Counted from the stretch's first letter, positions 17,065-26,163 are shown. The stretch is 64,000 nt of DNA from Parafrankia irregularis (GCF_001536285.1 NZ_FAOZ01000015.1:62001-126000), one strand, 5' to 3'. The notes: generated by a model from the letters alone, not told the origin. A program made the numbers and translations.

Positions 17065-18144
17065 TCAGCTGTGCGGCGGCCGGCCGGGCAGGTCCACCGT
17101 TCCACCGGCCTCGGACCTCCGCCGGTGCGCGAGCGCGGCGAAGATCTCCAGCGCGACCCGGTGCGCGCTGTTCACGGTCATGTCCGCGTGGTCGTACGGC
17201 GGCGAGACCTCGACGATGTCCGCGGCGACGACCGGGGCGTCGAGCGCGATCTGCCGCACGGCACGCAGCAGATCGGCCGGGGTCATGCCGCCCGGTTCGG
17301 GGGTTCCGGTGCCCGGCGCGAATCCCGGGTCGAGCACGTCGATGTCGACCGAGAGGTAAAGCGCGCGGCAGCCGTCGACCGCCTGCGCGATCGCCTCGGC
17401 GATGACCTCACGACTGCCGCGTTCCCAGATCTCGTGCATCAGATGCCAGCGCATCCCCTGCTCGCGCATCCAGGCGAAGACGTCCGGGGGTGGCCAGTAC
17501 CCGCGCAGCCCAACCTGGACGAAGTTGCGCCCGCGCACCGCACCGGACTCGATCAGCCGCCGCATCGGCGTCCCGTGCGAGGCCAGGTTCCCGTCGATGA
17601 TGTCCGCGGTGTCGGCGTGCGCGTCGAAGTGCAGCAGCCCGACCTCGCCCCAGCCGACGGCCTCGGCCACCCCGCTCGCGGCGGGCCAGGTGATCGAATG
17701 GTCACCACCGATGATCACCGGACGGATGCCGAGCCGGGCGATGTCACCGACCTTGGCCCGGATGTTGCGGTGTGAAGCCTCGGTCAGGCCGTGCGGGCAG
17801 TGCGCGTCACCGGCGTCGACGACGTCGAGCCAGTCGAAGATCTCGATCCCGAGGTCGAGATGGTAGGTGCCCGGGTTGTAGGCCTGTGCGCGCAGCGCCC
17901 GCGGCCCGAACCGGGCACCGGGCCGGTGCGTCGTGGCGATGTCGAACGGCGCGCCGACGACCGCGACGTCGGGACGGCGCGCCCGCAGCTCGTCGAGGCC
18001 GGGCATCCAGGGCCGGTCCGCGAAGGTGGCGAGGCCGGCGTACCCCGGCGCGTCCGGCCCGGGGTCATCCGCCGACGCCGACGCACCAGCGCCCGTCGCA
18101 CCCGCATAGGGCGGCACCGGCGACGGTTCCGGGCCCTGCGCCAT
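17065..18144 (-). CDS. Agmatinase-family ureohydrolase
   Basis: A 359-residue manganese ureohydrolase. It shows the metal-ligand motifs GGDHS, HFDAHADT and SVDIDVLDP in correct order and spacing, plus FGPRALR near the substrate entrance. Family members release urea from agmatine, guanidinobutyrate, other guanidino acids or guanidine itself; the motifs seen do not decide which. The first 40 residues are Pro/Ala-rich and not conserved. The ATG at 18144 was preferred to one 24 bp upstream. Urea formed here could feed the urease encoded 20 kb downstream. The gene is convergent with the degenerate ABC ATPase. Confidence 0.85.
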   Translation of the reverse strand: MAQGPEPSPVPPYAGATGAGASASADDPGPDAPGYAGLATFADRPWMPGLDELRARRPDVAVVGAPFDIATTHRPGARFGPRALRAQAYNPGTYHLDLGIEIFDWLDVVDAGDAHCPHGLTEASHRNIRAKVGDIARLGIRPVIIGGDHSITWPAASGVAEAVGWGEVGLLHFDAHADTADIIDGNLASHGTPMRRLIESGAVRGRNFVQVGLRGYWPPPDVFAWMREQGMRWHLMHEIWERGSREVIAEAIAQAVDGCRALYLSVDIDVLDPGFAPGTGTPEPGGMTPADLLRAVRQIALDAPVVAADIVEVSPPYDHADMTVNSAHRVALEIFAALAHRRRSEAGGTVDLPGRPPHS

Positions 18145-18236
18145 GAGTACCGCCCCACTCCTCGCCACTGTCAGCCATCAGAGCATCACTCAACACCAGT
18201 CTGCGCCTTCACCCGCCACGGCACGCGGCCATCAGG

Positions 18237-19145
18237 TCACCGGGCAGGCGCGGCCGGCGCGGAGGGTGCGGAGGGTGCGGTGGGTGCGGGCGGGCGGAGC
18301 CCGAGCACGTAACAGGCGATCGCGGCCGTCGCGGCGACGTTGAGGGAGTCGACACCGTGGGCCATCGGAATCCGCGCCCGGCGGGTCGCCGTGGCCAGCA
18401 CCTCGTCGGTGAGGCCGCTGCCCTCCGTTCCCAGCAGCACCGCGACCCGGTCGTCCGGTGCCGCCCAGGCCGCCGTCAGCTCCTGCGCGTCGGGGGCCGG
18501 CGTCAGCGCCACCACCTCGAAACCAGCCGTGCGCAGCAGGGACAACGCCGCGGGCCACGGTTCGAGGCGGGCATAGGGCACGGCGAAGACCTCGCCCATC
18601 GACACCCGCACCGACCGCCGGTACAGCGGATCGGCGCACCGCGGGCTCAGCAGGACGGCATCCATGCCCAGGCCGGCGGCCGACCTGAAGATCGCGCCGA
18701 GGTTGGTGTGGCTGACCAGGTCCTCGCAGACGAGCACCCGGCGTGCCGTGGCGAGGAGCTGCGCGGCGTCGAGCGGCTCCCGGCGGCACATCGACGCCAG
18801 GGCCCCGCGGTGGACCTCGAACCCGGTGATCGCCGCCAGCACCGCCGGACCCGCCACATACACCGGCGCGGCGGGCTGGCCGGGCGACGGCCGGGCCCAG
18901 AAGCCGGCCGGGACGCCGTGACGCCGCGCCGGTGACACCAGCACCGAGCGCGGCTGGTAGCCCGCGCGCAGCGCCCGTTCGATCACCCGCTCGCCCTCGG
19001 CGATGAACAGCCCCTGCTCGGGTTCCCGGCGCCGGCGCAGCGCGACGTCGGTCAGCGCCACGTAGTCCGAGACGCGCGGGTCCGCCGGGTCGTCGATGAC
19101 GACGACCGGCCCGTCGCCCTCGGCCGTCAAGCCGTCCTCGTCCAC
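18237..19145 (-). CDS. SpoU/TrmH-family RNA 2'-O-methyltransferase
   Basis: A 302-residue SPOUT methyltransferase with an N-terminal substrate-binding domain (FIAEGERVIERALRAG). The three SPOUT motifs follow: NLGAIFRSAAGLG, LLGTEGSGLTDE and IPMAHGVDSLNVAATAAIA, which together form the SAM-binding trefoil knot. It uses SAM to methylate a ribose in rRNA or tRNA; the exact target cannot be read from sequence. The last 20 residues are an Ala/Pro/Ser tail, encoded by GGGTGCGGAGGG-like repeats. It is divergent from the amidohydrolase gene at 19203, with a 57-bp gap. Confidence 0.88.
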   Translation of the reverse strand: MDEDGLTAEGDGPVVVIDDPADPRVSDYVALTDVALRRRREPEQGLFIAEGERVIERALRAGYQPRSVLVSPARRHGVPAGFWARPSPGQPAAPVYVAGPAVLAAITGFEVHRGALASMCRREPLDAAQLLATARRVLVCEDLVSHTNLGAIFRSAAGLGMDAVLLSPRCADPLYRRSVRVSMGEVFAVPYARLEPWPAALSLLRTAGFEVVALTPAPDAQELTAAWAAPDDRVAVLLGTEGSGLTDEVLATATRRARIPMAHGVDSLNVAATAAIACYVLGLRPPAPTAPSAPSAPAAPAR

Positions 19146-19202
19146 CCCGCCACCGCCCGACTGTCATATTCACGAAACCCACGACCTGCAGAATCACCGC
19201 CC

Positions 19203-20645
19203 ATGAGCACACCCGGCACCGCCGACACAAGCCCCTCCGACACCAGCGCCGTGCCCGGGGAACGCCCCATGGCCGACCTTCTGGTGATCGGCGCGGAGCT
19301 GGTCGCGACGGTGGACGCCGAGCGGCGCGAGATCCGCGGCGGCTGGGTGGCGATCACCGACGGGCTCGTCAGCGCGATCGGCGGACCCGAGCAGACACCG
19401 CCCGCCGCGGCCCGGACGCTGCGGGCCGACGGCTGCCTGGTGACGCCAGGCCTGGTGAACACACATCACCACATCTACCAGAACCTCACCCGCTCCTTTG
19501 CGCCGGCGCTCGGCGGCACTTTGTTCAACTGGTTGAAGACGCTCTATCCGCTGTGGTCCCGGCTGGATGAGGAAGCCGTCCACACGTCGGCGTACGTGGG
19601 GCTGACCGAGCTCGCGCTGGGCGGCTGCACGACGACGACCGACCACCTGTACGTCCACCCGCGCGGCGGCGGCGACCTCATCACGGCCGAGATCGCGGCC
19701 GCGCAGCAGCTGGGAATGCGCTTCCACCCGACCCGCGGGTCGATGTCGCTGTCGGTGAAGGACGGCGGGCTCCCGCCGGACTCGGTCGTCCAGGAGCCCG
19801 ACGAGATCCTGGACGACTCCGCCCGCCTCGTCGCCAAGCACCACGACCCGTCGCACGGGGCGATGGTGCGGATCGCGCTCGCGCCGTGCTCTCCGTTCTC
19901 GGTGAGCCCGGAGCTGATGACGGCGACCGCGGAGCTGGCCGAGAAGCTCGACGTCCGCCTGCACACCCATCTGGCCGAGGATCCCGAGGAGGACGACTAC
20001 TGCCTGGCCGTCTTCGGGCGGCGGCCGATCGACCAGTTCGCCGAGGTCGGCTGGGGCAGTGACCGCGCCTGGGTCGCCCACTGCATCTGCCCGAACCCCG
20101 AGGAGATCGAGCGCCTCGGGACCTGGGGCACCGGGGTGGCCCACTGCCCCAGCAGCAACATGATCCTCGGCGGCGGGCTCGCCCCGGTCGCCGAGATGCG
20201 CGCGGCCGGCGTCCCCGTCGGGCTGGGCTGTGACGGTTCGTCGTCGGCCGACTCGGCCTCGCTCTGGCTCGAGGCGCGCACCGCGATGCTGCTCGGCCGG
20301 CTGCGCCAGGGAGCCGGTGCGATGTCCGCCCGCGACGCCCTGGAGATGGCGACCCGGGGCGGGGCGGCCTGCCTCGGGCGCGCCGGGGAGATCGGCCTCC
20401 TCGCCGTTGGCTCGGTGGGCGATCTGGTCGTCTGGCCGCTGGACGGAATCGCCTACGCCGGAGCCCTTTCCGATCCGATCGACGCCTGGCTGCGCTGCGG
20501 GCCCACGGCCGCCCGGCACACGGTCGTGGCCGGGCGCACGGTGGTCGAGAACGGCCTGCCAGTCGACTCCGACCTGACCGAGATGCTCAGCCGTCACCGC
20601 CGCATCGCAGCGGGCATTCAGGCGGCGTTCGAGAATGCAGGGTAG
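19203..20645 (+). CDS. Amidohydrolase, probable 8-oxoguanine deaminase
   Basis: A 480-residue cyclic-amidine deaminase of the AtzB/TrzN/guanine deaminase group. Metal and catalytic motifs are intact: TPGLVNTHHHIYQN, HTHLAED, VAHC and GLGCDGSSSADS. The pattern and genomic context (next to a purine catabolic operon) favour 8-oxoguanine deaminase, which yields urate; guanine deaminase or an s-triazine-type activity remains possible. The ATG at 19203 gives a 22-residue leader; a second ATG at 19269 (MADLLVIGAELV) sits at the conserved start and may be used instead. Confidence 0.82.
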   Translation: MSTPGTADTSPSDTSAVPGERPMADLLVIGAELVATVDAERREIRGGWVAITDGLVSAIGGPEQTPPAAARTLRADGCLVTPGLVNTHHHIYQNLTRSFAPALGGTLFNWLKTLYPLWSRLDEEAVHTSAYVGLTELALGGCTTTTDHLYVHPRGGGDLITAEIAAAQQLGMRFHPTRGSMSLSVKDGGLPPDSVVQEPDEILDDSARLVAKHHDPSHGAMVRIALAPCSPFSVSPELMTATAELAEKLDVRLHTHLAEDPEEDDYCLAVFGRRPIDQFAEVGWGSDRAWVAHCICPNPEEIERLGTWGTGVAHCPSSNMILGGGLAPVAEMRAAGVPVGLGCDGSSSADSASLWLEARTAMLLGRLRQGAGAMSARDALEMATRGGAACLGRAGEIGLLAVGSVGDLVVWPLDGIAYAGALSDPIDAWLRCGPTAARHTVVAGRTVVENGLPVDSDLTEMLSRHRRIAAGIQAAFENAG

Positions 20646-21095
20646 CCGTTACTCCGTACACGGCCCATCAGCACACCGATCCGGCCCCTGAACATGGCTG
20701 GTTGCACCCGCTTCGGCGCAGTATCCTGGCAGGGAGCTTGCAGTTCCGGACCAACAGCTCGCGTTCGGCGCTCGGCCTGACTGTCAGGGCATCAATGCCG
20801 TCATCGCCCTCGGCCGCGGCACGAATCGCGTTCCAGGCAGCCGCCGTCGGCGCCACCCGCCGAATCCCCCGATCGGCGCCGAACGCGCCGGCGGCGGCGT
20901 CGTTCTCGTGCGCACCCCGGCCGCTCGACGCTCCGGCAGCCGCTCGGCGCCCAGCGCTCGGCACTCCAGCCGCGCTCGGCGCCCAGGTCGTTCGGCCACG
21001 CCAGGTCACCTCGGCACGCCAGACTTCGGCTGACGCGGTACTCCTGCCGCGCCACGCAGCCGGCAGCCATCGACAAGCTAACGAGGTTTCCCACC
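20646..21095. other. Intergenic region
   Basis: A 450-bp gap between two plus-strand genes. CGCTCGGCGCCCAG occurs twice near 20945-20985 and TATCCTGGCAGG lies at 20721. I see no convincing coding frame, hairpin or RNA. Confidence 0.45.
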
Positions 21096-22385
21096 GTGCA
21101 GGCACGTCCCCAGATCCGACCCGACGGTGCGGTCGTGCCGACGCTGTCAGCCGGCACCACCGCGGCGCTCACCGCGACGCTGGGCCGTATCGACGCCGAA
21201 CTGGCGGCCCGCCACCCGGGTGATCCCGGCACCCGTCAGCCGGTGCACACCTGCTACGTCCCGGCCGACCGGGTTCACCCGGACATCGTCGGTGAATGGG
21301 GCCGCGCGGCCCGCGAAACGCTCACCCGGCACGCACCGGATCCCGACACGCTCGCGCTGGTCACCCTGGGCGGGTCAGCCGCGGCCCTCGCCGCGGACGT
21401 GTACGCGCATGTCAGCCGCACCCTGGCAGCGGAACCGGTCCAGGACCTCAGAGTCGACCTGGAGGACGGCTACGGCATCCGCGCCGACAGCGCCGAGGAC
21501 GCGGACGCCGTAGCCGCGGCCAGGGCGCTGCGGTCCGCGGCCGCCGCCGGCACGCTGCCCGCCTGCTACGGCCTGCGCCCCAAATCACTCGACGCGGCCG
21601 TACGAACCCGGGGGCTGCGCAGCCTCGACCTCTTCCTCACCACCCTGGCCGGAGACGACGGGCCGCCACCCGGCCTGGTGGTGACGTTGCCCAAGGTAAG
21701 CGCGCCGGAGCAGGTGGTGGTCTTCTGTGACGTCCTGACGGCTCTGGAACACCAGCTCGGAATCGGGCCCGTCGCGCTGGAGATCCAGGTCGAGACACCG
21801 GCCGCGGTGATGGGCCTGCCCGCGCTGGTCGCCGCCGCGCCCGGCCGGCTCACCGGGCTGCACGTGGGTACCTACGACTACTCCGCGGCGCTCGGCATCT
21901 CCGCGGCCGACCAGGCCAGCGATCATCCGGCTGTGGAGCTGGCCACCGCGCTGATGCAGCTCGCGGCGGCGGGCACCGGCGTCCGGGTCGCCGACGGCTC
22001 CTCCAACCTGCTGCCCGTCGGGACGGCGGCGGACGTCCACGCCGGTTGGCGCCGCCACGGCGAGCTGGTCCGCCGGGCCTGGTCACGGGGTCTCTACCAG
22101 GGCTGGGACCTGCATCCGGCGCAGCTCGTCAGCCGGCACGCCGCGGTCGCGGGCTGCCTGCTGCGCGGGCTCCCCGACGCGCTGCGCCGGCTCGCGGACT
22201 ACGCCGCCGCACGCGCCTCGGGCTCCGTCGCCGACGAACCCGCGACGGCACGGGCCCTGGCCGGGCATGTTCTGCGCGCGCTCGACGCGCATCTGTTGGA
22301 CGACACGCGGCTGCGCACAGCCGGCCTGGACCGCGCGACAGTCTCCCGGCTGGGCGGGCGACCGCCCGGGGCCCGACCGCGCTGA
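21096..22385 (+). CDS. DUF6986/HpcH-HpaI aldolase-like protein
   Basis: A 429-residue protein beginning at GTG after a GAGG site. Its core resembles the CitE/HpcH/malate-synthase TIM barrel: LRVDLEDGYG (acidic metal ligands), VVTLPKV, ALEIQVETPAAVMGL (Glu ligand) and LTGLHVGTYDYSAALG. This fits the DUF6986 group of actinobacteria. Enzymes of the superfamily make or break C-C bonds next to a carboxylate, often with glyoxylate. Placed beside allantoin-degrading genes, which yield glyoxylate, it may act on that product or on a ureide. That is inference from superfamily and neighbours. Confidence 0.72.
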   Translation: MQARPQIRPDGAVVPTLSAGTTAALTATLGRIDAELAARHPGDPGTRQPVHTCYVPADRVHPDIVGEWGRAARETLTRHAPDPDTLALVTLGGSAAALAADVYAHVSRTLAAEPVQDLRVDLEDGYGIRADSAEDADAVAAARALRSAAAAGTLPACYGLRPKSLDAAVRTRGLRSLDLFLTTLAGDDGPPPGLVVTLPKVSAPEQVVVFCDVLTALEHQLGIGPVALEIQVETPAAVMGLPALVAAAPGRLTGLHVGTYDYSAALGISAADQASDHPAVELATALMQLAAAGTGVRVADGSSNLLPVGTAADVHAGWRRHGELVRRAWSRGLYQGWDLHPAQLVSRHAAVAGCLLRGLPDALRRLADYAAARASGSVADEPATARALAGHVLRALDAHLLDDTRLRTAGLDRATVSRLGGRPPGARPR

Positions 22386-22469
22386 CCCGACCTGGGGATC
22401 ACGGCGGGATGCGGACACCGCCCGCTGTTACCCGGCGACCATGAGGAGTCGGAGGCGCTGAAGAATGGG

Positions 22470-22517
22470 AAGATCAAGGAATTCTGGTCGTCAGGACGAC
22501 CAAAATTCCTTGATCTT
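22470..22517. repeat. Dispersed palindromic element, copy 4
   Basis: The most perfect copy: outer arms AAGATCAAGGAATT and exact complement, inner arms TGGTCGT and ACGACCA, loop CAGG. GTCCGGTAGCAAC follows, matching the flanks of copies 1 and 3. The outer arm differs entirely from copy 1 between AAGATC and the core, yet both arms changed together. A worn half-copy (CCAGAACCGTCGAATCTTG) lies at about 22593-22616. Confidence 0.88.
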
Positions 22518-22668
22518 GTCCGGTAGCAACCACCAGGCGCGGTCGCGAGCGGACTCCGCCGCTCCGCCGGGTTCTGCTACCGCGCTCTGACAGCCAGAAC
22601 CGTCGAATCTTGTCAGCCAGCAAATCCGGTCGCCGGTCGCCGGTCGCCGTCGCTGTCCGGGTGCGCGG

Positions 22669-23001
22669 TCAGCTGCCGCGGTAGGTGGTGTATCCGAAGG
22701 GCGCGAGCAGCAGCGGGACATGGACGTGCTCGGCCGCGTCCTCGATGACGAAGGTGATCGCGACCTCGGGATGGAAGGCCGAGTGCCCGGCGGTGTCGAA
22801 CAGCAGCCGCCAGGTGCCGGCGCCGTCCGCCGGCAGCTGCGCCACCCGCCCGTCGCCGTCCGTGACGGCCTGCGCGACCGGGCGCCAGCCCTTCACCTCA
22901 CCGTCGAGGGTCAGCACAGCCCGTTCGAGACGGACCGGAACCCCGACGGCCGGTTTCCCGACGCCGGTGTCCAGCACATGGGTCGACAAGCTCACAGGCA
23001 C
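22669..23001 (-). CDS. uraH: 5-hydroxyisourate hydrolase (transthyretin-like)
   Basis: A 110-residue enzyme that opens 5-hydroxyisourate to OHCU in urate degradation. It has the family start LSTHVLDTGVGKPA with its catalytic His, the middle W-R-L-L-F segment, HPEVAITFVIED, HVHVPLLLAPFGYTTY and the diagnostic C-terminal YRGS. It is full length. It is the last gene of the minus-strand purine operon, 85 bp after the allantoicase/OHCU decarboxylase fusion, so two consecutive urate-pathway steps are encoded side by side. Confidence 0.95.
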   Translation of the reverse strand: MPVSLSTHVLDTGVGKPAVGVPVRLERAVLTLDGEVKGWRPVAQAVTDGDGRVAQLPADGAGTWRLLFDTAGHSAFHPEVAITFVIEDAAEHVHVPLLLAPFGYTTYRGS

Positions 23002-23086
23002 CGCCTTCTCCGGCCGCCGCGAAGCCGGAGCTGCGCCGCGGCCTCGTCACGTCGCCGTCACGTCGCCCAGGGCCGGGCGACGGCGG

Positions 23087-24649
23087 TCACTCGCCGGTGA
23101 TCAGGTGGCGCAGGCGCAGCGCCGTGATCTCGGCCTGCTGACCGGCCGCCACGCGAAGCTCGGCGTCGGGCTCGTTGGCCATCCTCTCGCGAAGCAGGTC
23201 CAGCATCTCCTGGGCGCCACGCCCGGCGGCCCGAACCAGGAAGACGAACCCGAACCGATCCTCGTAGGCGGCGTTGCCCTCCGCGAGCGCGCGGCGGACC
23301 TCGGCACTCGCCTGGTCGAGCGCGGCCTGCTCACGCCGGGGGGCGTCGATGGTGACGATGGTGGCCCGGGACGACGTGGGCGGCGTCGGCGCGGGTGCCG
23401 GGCGCTCCCCGATCCGGGGATGCGCGGTGAACGCCTCGAGCCAGGCCGAGTCGGGCAGCGCCCACCACTCCTGCTCGGCGGCGGGCAACAGCGCCGCGAG
23501 GGTGCCGAAGGGCCGGCGGGCCACCACGGCGTCCGCCCAGTCCTCGGAGCCGCAGCAGGCCAGGAGCTCCTCCCTGGCGGCCGCGGGTGCCAGCGAGTCG
23601 AACCAGCGCATGGCCAGCCCCTCACGACCGGCCGCCGTCGGGTTGCCGAGCAGCCGCAGCCGAGCCAGCCCGCCGTCCGGGATCGCGTCGACCCGGATGT
23701 GGGTGGCCTCGGCCGGTACCTCCAGGTCGAAAAGGTGCCGGGTGTTCGGCTGGACCCTGGTCCGGGGCATCAGCGGGCGCCACTCGGGGACCGCCGCGAG
23801 GCCCGCCGCGGCCACCTCGCCGTCCCCCGCCTTCGGGGCGTTCGCCGCCCACAGGGCGACCGCACGGGGCGCGTTGCCGCGGAAGTGCCGGGTGTCGACC
23901 TCGGCCCGCACCACCGTGCCCTCGGTGGCCAGCCGCACCACCGCCCAGTCGTGCCCCTCGCCGCGCCGGCGCCGGGTCTCCCACCCCTCGCCCATGACCC
24001 GGGCCTCGCCGGAGGCGTTCAGGTTGTGGCGGTCGCCGTAGTGCATGTCGCTGGCAGCGACCACGACACCGCCCAGGTAGGCGGCGGCGAGATCCGAGGT
24101 CACCCGGTCGAGCAGCCGCGGGTCGGGAACGACCACGCCGTGCACCCGCAGGCGGGCCACCCCGCCATCCGGGTGGATGGTCAACCGCAGGTGACTGATC
24201 CGGAACCGCGCCTCCTCCGGCACGGCCAGGACGTTGACCGCGTCGGCCGACACCGGCGTACGTCCCACGAGCGGCACCCAGGTGACCGAGTCCTCCGCGA
24301 CCTCCTCGGCGGACGGATAGCCGGCCAGCGTGGCGCCGTGCAGCTCGACCGCCTCCGGAGCGTTGCCGGTGAAGTGGGTCGTGTCCACGGTCACGGCGTG
24401 CACGATGCCCGGCGCGCCCAGCCGGACGATCGCCCAGTCCGAACCGGGCAGGTCGCGGCGGCGCCGGGTCTCCCAGCCGTCGGTCCACTGGCCCCGCTCG
24501 GTGAACACCCCGGGACGGACCACCGGGGCCTCCGGGAGGAGCATGCGTTCCGCGTGCGCGAAGAACTCGTCGTTCACCGCCACGACCGAGCCCCCGAAAC
24601 GGGCCGCGGCCAGGTCGACGAGGTTCGTCAGGTCGGGCGCATCAGACAT
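23087..24649 (-). CDS. Allantoicase / OHCU decarboxylase fusion
   Basis: A 520-residue two-enzyme protein. Residues 10-335 are allantoicase (allantoate to ureidoglycolate and urea), with the two repeated jelly-roll halves each carrying DGWETRRRR or EGWETRRRR and DTTHFTGNAPE or DTRHFRGNAPR. Residues 345-520 are 2-oxo-4-hydroxy-4-carboxy-5-ureidoimidazoline decarboxylase: CCGSEDWADAVVARRPF, the catalytic His in HPRIGE, EQ in RREQAALD, then FGFVFLVRAAGR and ELRVAAGQQAEITALRL. Each half is full length and continuous with no internal stop. The two reactions flank allantoinase, so the fused enzymes catalyse non-consecutive steps. The gene is 50 bp downstream of allB and upstream of uraH in one operon. 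Confidence 0.93.
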   Translation of the reverse strand: MSDAPDLTNLVDLAAARFGGSVVAVNDEFFAHAERMLLPEAPVVRPGVFTERGQWTDGWETRRRRDLPGSDWAIVRLGAPGIVHAVTVDTTHFTGNAPEAVELHGATLAGYPSAEEVAEDSVTWVPLVGRTPVSADAVNVLAVPEEARFRISHLRLTIHPDGGVARLRVHGVVVPDPRLLDRVTSDLAAAYLGGVVVAASDMHYGDRHNLNASGEARVMGEGWETRRRRGEGHDWAVVRLATEGTVVRAEVDTRHFRGNAPRAVALWAANAPKAGDGEVAAAGLAAVPEWRPLMPRTRVQPNTRHLFDLEVPAEATHIRVDAIPDGGLARLRLLGNPTAAGREGLAMRWFDSLAPAAAREELLACCGSEDWADAVVARRPFGTLAALLPAAEQEWWALPDSAWLEAFTAHPRIGERPAPAPTPPTSSRATIVTIDAPRREQAALDQASAEVRRALAEGNAAYEDRFGFVFLVRAAGRGAQEMLDLLRERMANEPDAELRVAAGQQAEITALRLRHLITGE

Positions 24650-24699
24650 TCGAGAACTCCTTCGACGTGCTTCCCTGCTTCACCGAGCTTCACCGTGCC

Positions 24700-26163
24700 T
24701 CACCGTGCGAGCAGCCGGCCTCGGACCGGCCGGTCACCGTCGGCCCGGTGCCCCCGCAGATAGGTCGCGAGCACCGCTCCTTCGAGCGTTCGTCCAGCGT
24801 ATGGCGTTAACGGATGGCGGTGGCGCAGCAGCTGCGGGTCGACAACGAAGCTCGCGTCGGGGTCGAAGACGACCAGATCGGCGTCCGCGCCCACCGCGAT
24901 GCGGCCCTTGGAACCGGCCGGCGCGCCACCGCCACCGCCACCGCCACCGCCGCTGCCACCGCCGCTGCCGCTGCCGCTGCCGCCATCGCCGCCCGGGGCG
25001 GGCGTGCCCAGGCCCACGAGGTCAGCCGGGCCCGAGCACATCCAGCGGGCGACGTCGACCAGGCTGTGGCCGCGCCGGCGGGCCTGGGTCCACACCGCGG
25101 GCAGGCCGAGCTGGATGGAGGCGATGCCGCCCCACGCGGTCCCGAAGTCCCCGGTCTCGACCGACTTCAGTGCGGGGGTCGCCGGCGAGTGGTCGGTGAC
25201 CACCCCGGCGAACAGGCCGGCCGCGAGGCCGTCCCACAGCCGATCCAGGTTCGGGCGCTCACGAATGGGCGGGGCGCATTTGAAGATGGTGGCACCATCG
25301 GGGACCTCCTCGGCGACGAAGGTCAGATAGTGCGGGCAGGTCTCCACCGTCAGGGGCAGGCCGGCCTCGCGGGCGGCGAGGACGTCGTCGAGCGCCTCGG
25401 CGGCGGCCAGGTGGAGCACGTGCAGCCGTGCCTCGGTCGACGCGGCGAGGGCTGCCAGGGAGGCCACCGCGGCCTTCTCCGCGGCCGGCGGGCGGGACCG
25501 CAGCCAGCTGCTGAAGGCCCGGCCCGCCGCGGCCGGCGCGCTGGCCAGGACCGCCGGCGACTCCGCGTGGACGACCGTGAGGGCGCCCATCCGGGCGGTG
25601 TGCCGGGAGGCCGCGGCCAGCACGTCCATGCTCACGTGCGGAAACTCCTCGACCCCGGACGGGGCCAGGAACGCCTTGAAGCCGAAGACGCCGGCGTCGT
25701 GCAGTTCGGCGAGGTCGTGCAGCCGGCGCGCGTCGGCGCCGATGATGCCGCCCCAGAACCCGACGTCGACCGCGATCTGCCCGGCCGCGGCGGCGCGCTT
25801 GACCGTCAGGGCCTCCAGCGACGTGGTGGGTGGGATGGCGTTCAGCGGCATGTCGATGATCGTCGTCACGCCGCCCGCCGCCGCGGCCCGGGTGGCGGTG
25901 GCGAAGCCCTCCCACTCGGTGCGGCCCGGCTCGTTGACGTGCACATGCGTGTCCACGACCCCGGGCATGAGCACCAGGTTCCCGACGTCGGTGACCGCCG
26001 CGTCGGCGGGGACGTCCGCCGGCGCGGTGACGGCGGTGATCCGGCCGTCGACGACGTGCACGGCCGCGGGGCGTTCGCCGCCCGGCAGCACGACCCGGCT
26101 CGACCGGACCACCTCGACCGCCTCGGGCAGCACCGCCCGACCGGGCCCCGGCATACCGCTCAT
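24700..26163 (-). CDS. allB: Allantoinase with poly-glycine insertion
   Basis: Hydrolyses allantoin to allantoate. The 487-residue cyclic amidohydrolase has the metal ligands VDTHVHVNEPGRTEWEGF, the carboxylated-lysine region GVFGFKAFLA, HAES, HVLHLA, ETCPHYL, KCAPPIR and VVTDHSP. Family members are about 445-455 residues. The excess is a run rich in Gly (residues about 388-417) encoded by CCGCCACCG-type repeats at 24925-24992, placed before GRIAVGADADLVVFD in a surface region. The start overlaps the xdhA stop by 4 bp (ATGA), so both are made from one message. Confidence 0.94.
   Translation of the reverse strand: MSGMPGPGRAVLPEAVEVVRSSRVVLPGGERPAAVHVVDGRITAVTAPADVPADAAVTDVGNLVLMPGVVDTHVHVNEPGRTEWEGFATATRAAAAGGVTTIIDMPLNAIPPTTSLEALTVKRAAAAGQIAVDVGFWGGIIGADARRLHDLAELHDAGVFGFKAFLAPSGVEEFPHVSMDVLAAASRHTARMGALTVVHAESPAVLASAPAAAGRAFSSWLRSRPPAAEKAAVASLAALAASTEARLHVLHLAAAEALDDVLAAREAGLPLTVETCPHYLTFVAEEVPDGATIFKCAPPIRERPNLDRLWDGLAAGLFAGVVTDHSPATPALKSVETGDFGTAWGGIASIQLGLPAVWTQARRRGHSLVDVARWMCSGPADLVGLGTPAPGGDGGSGSGSGGGSGGGGGGGGGAPAGSKGRIAVGADADLVVFDPDASFVVDPQLLRHRHPLTPYAGRTLEGAVLATYLRGHRADGDRPVRGRLLAR
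24925..24992 (-). repeat. Gly-codon microsatellite inside allB
   Basis: A run of CCG/CCA/CTG triplets on the plus strand encodes the Gly/Ser tract of allantoinase. It is triplet-periodic and therefore frame-neutral if it changes length. Confidence 0.85.

Noticed and set aside
20702-21223. Plus-strand frame in the gap before the DUF6986 gene
   Set aside because: Starts without a ribosome binding site, overlaps the next gene in another frame and is Arg/Ala/Ser-biased.
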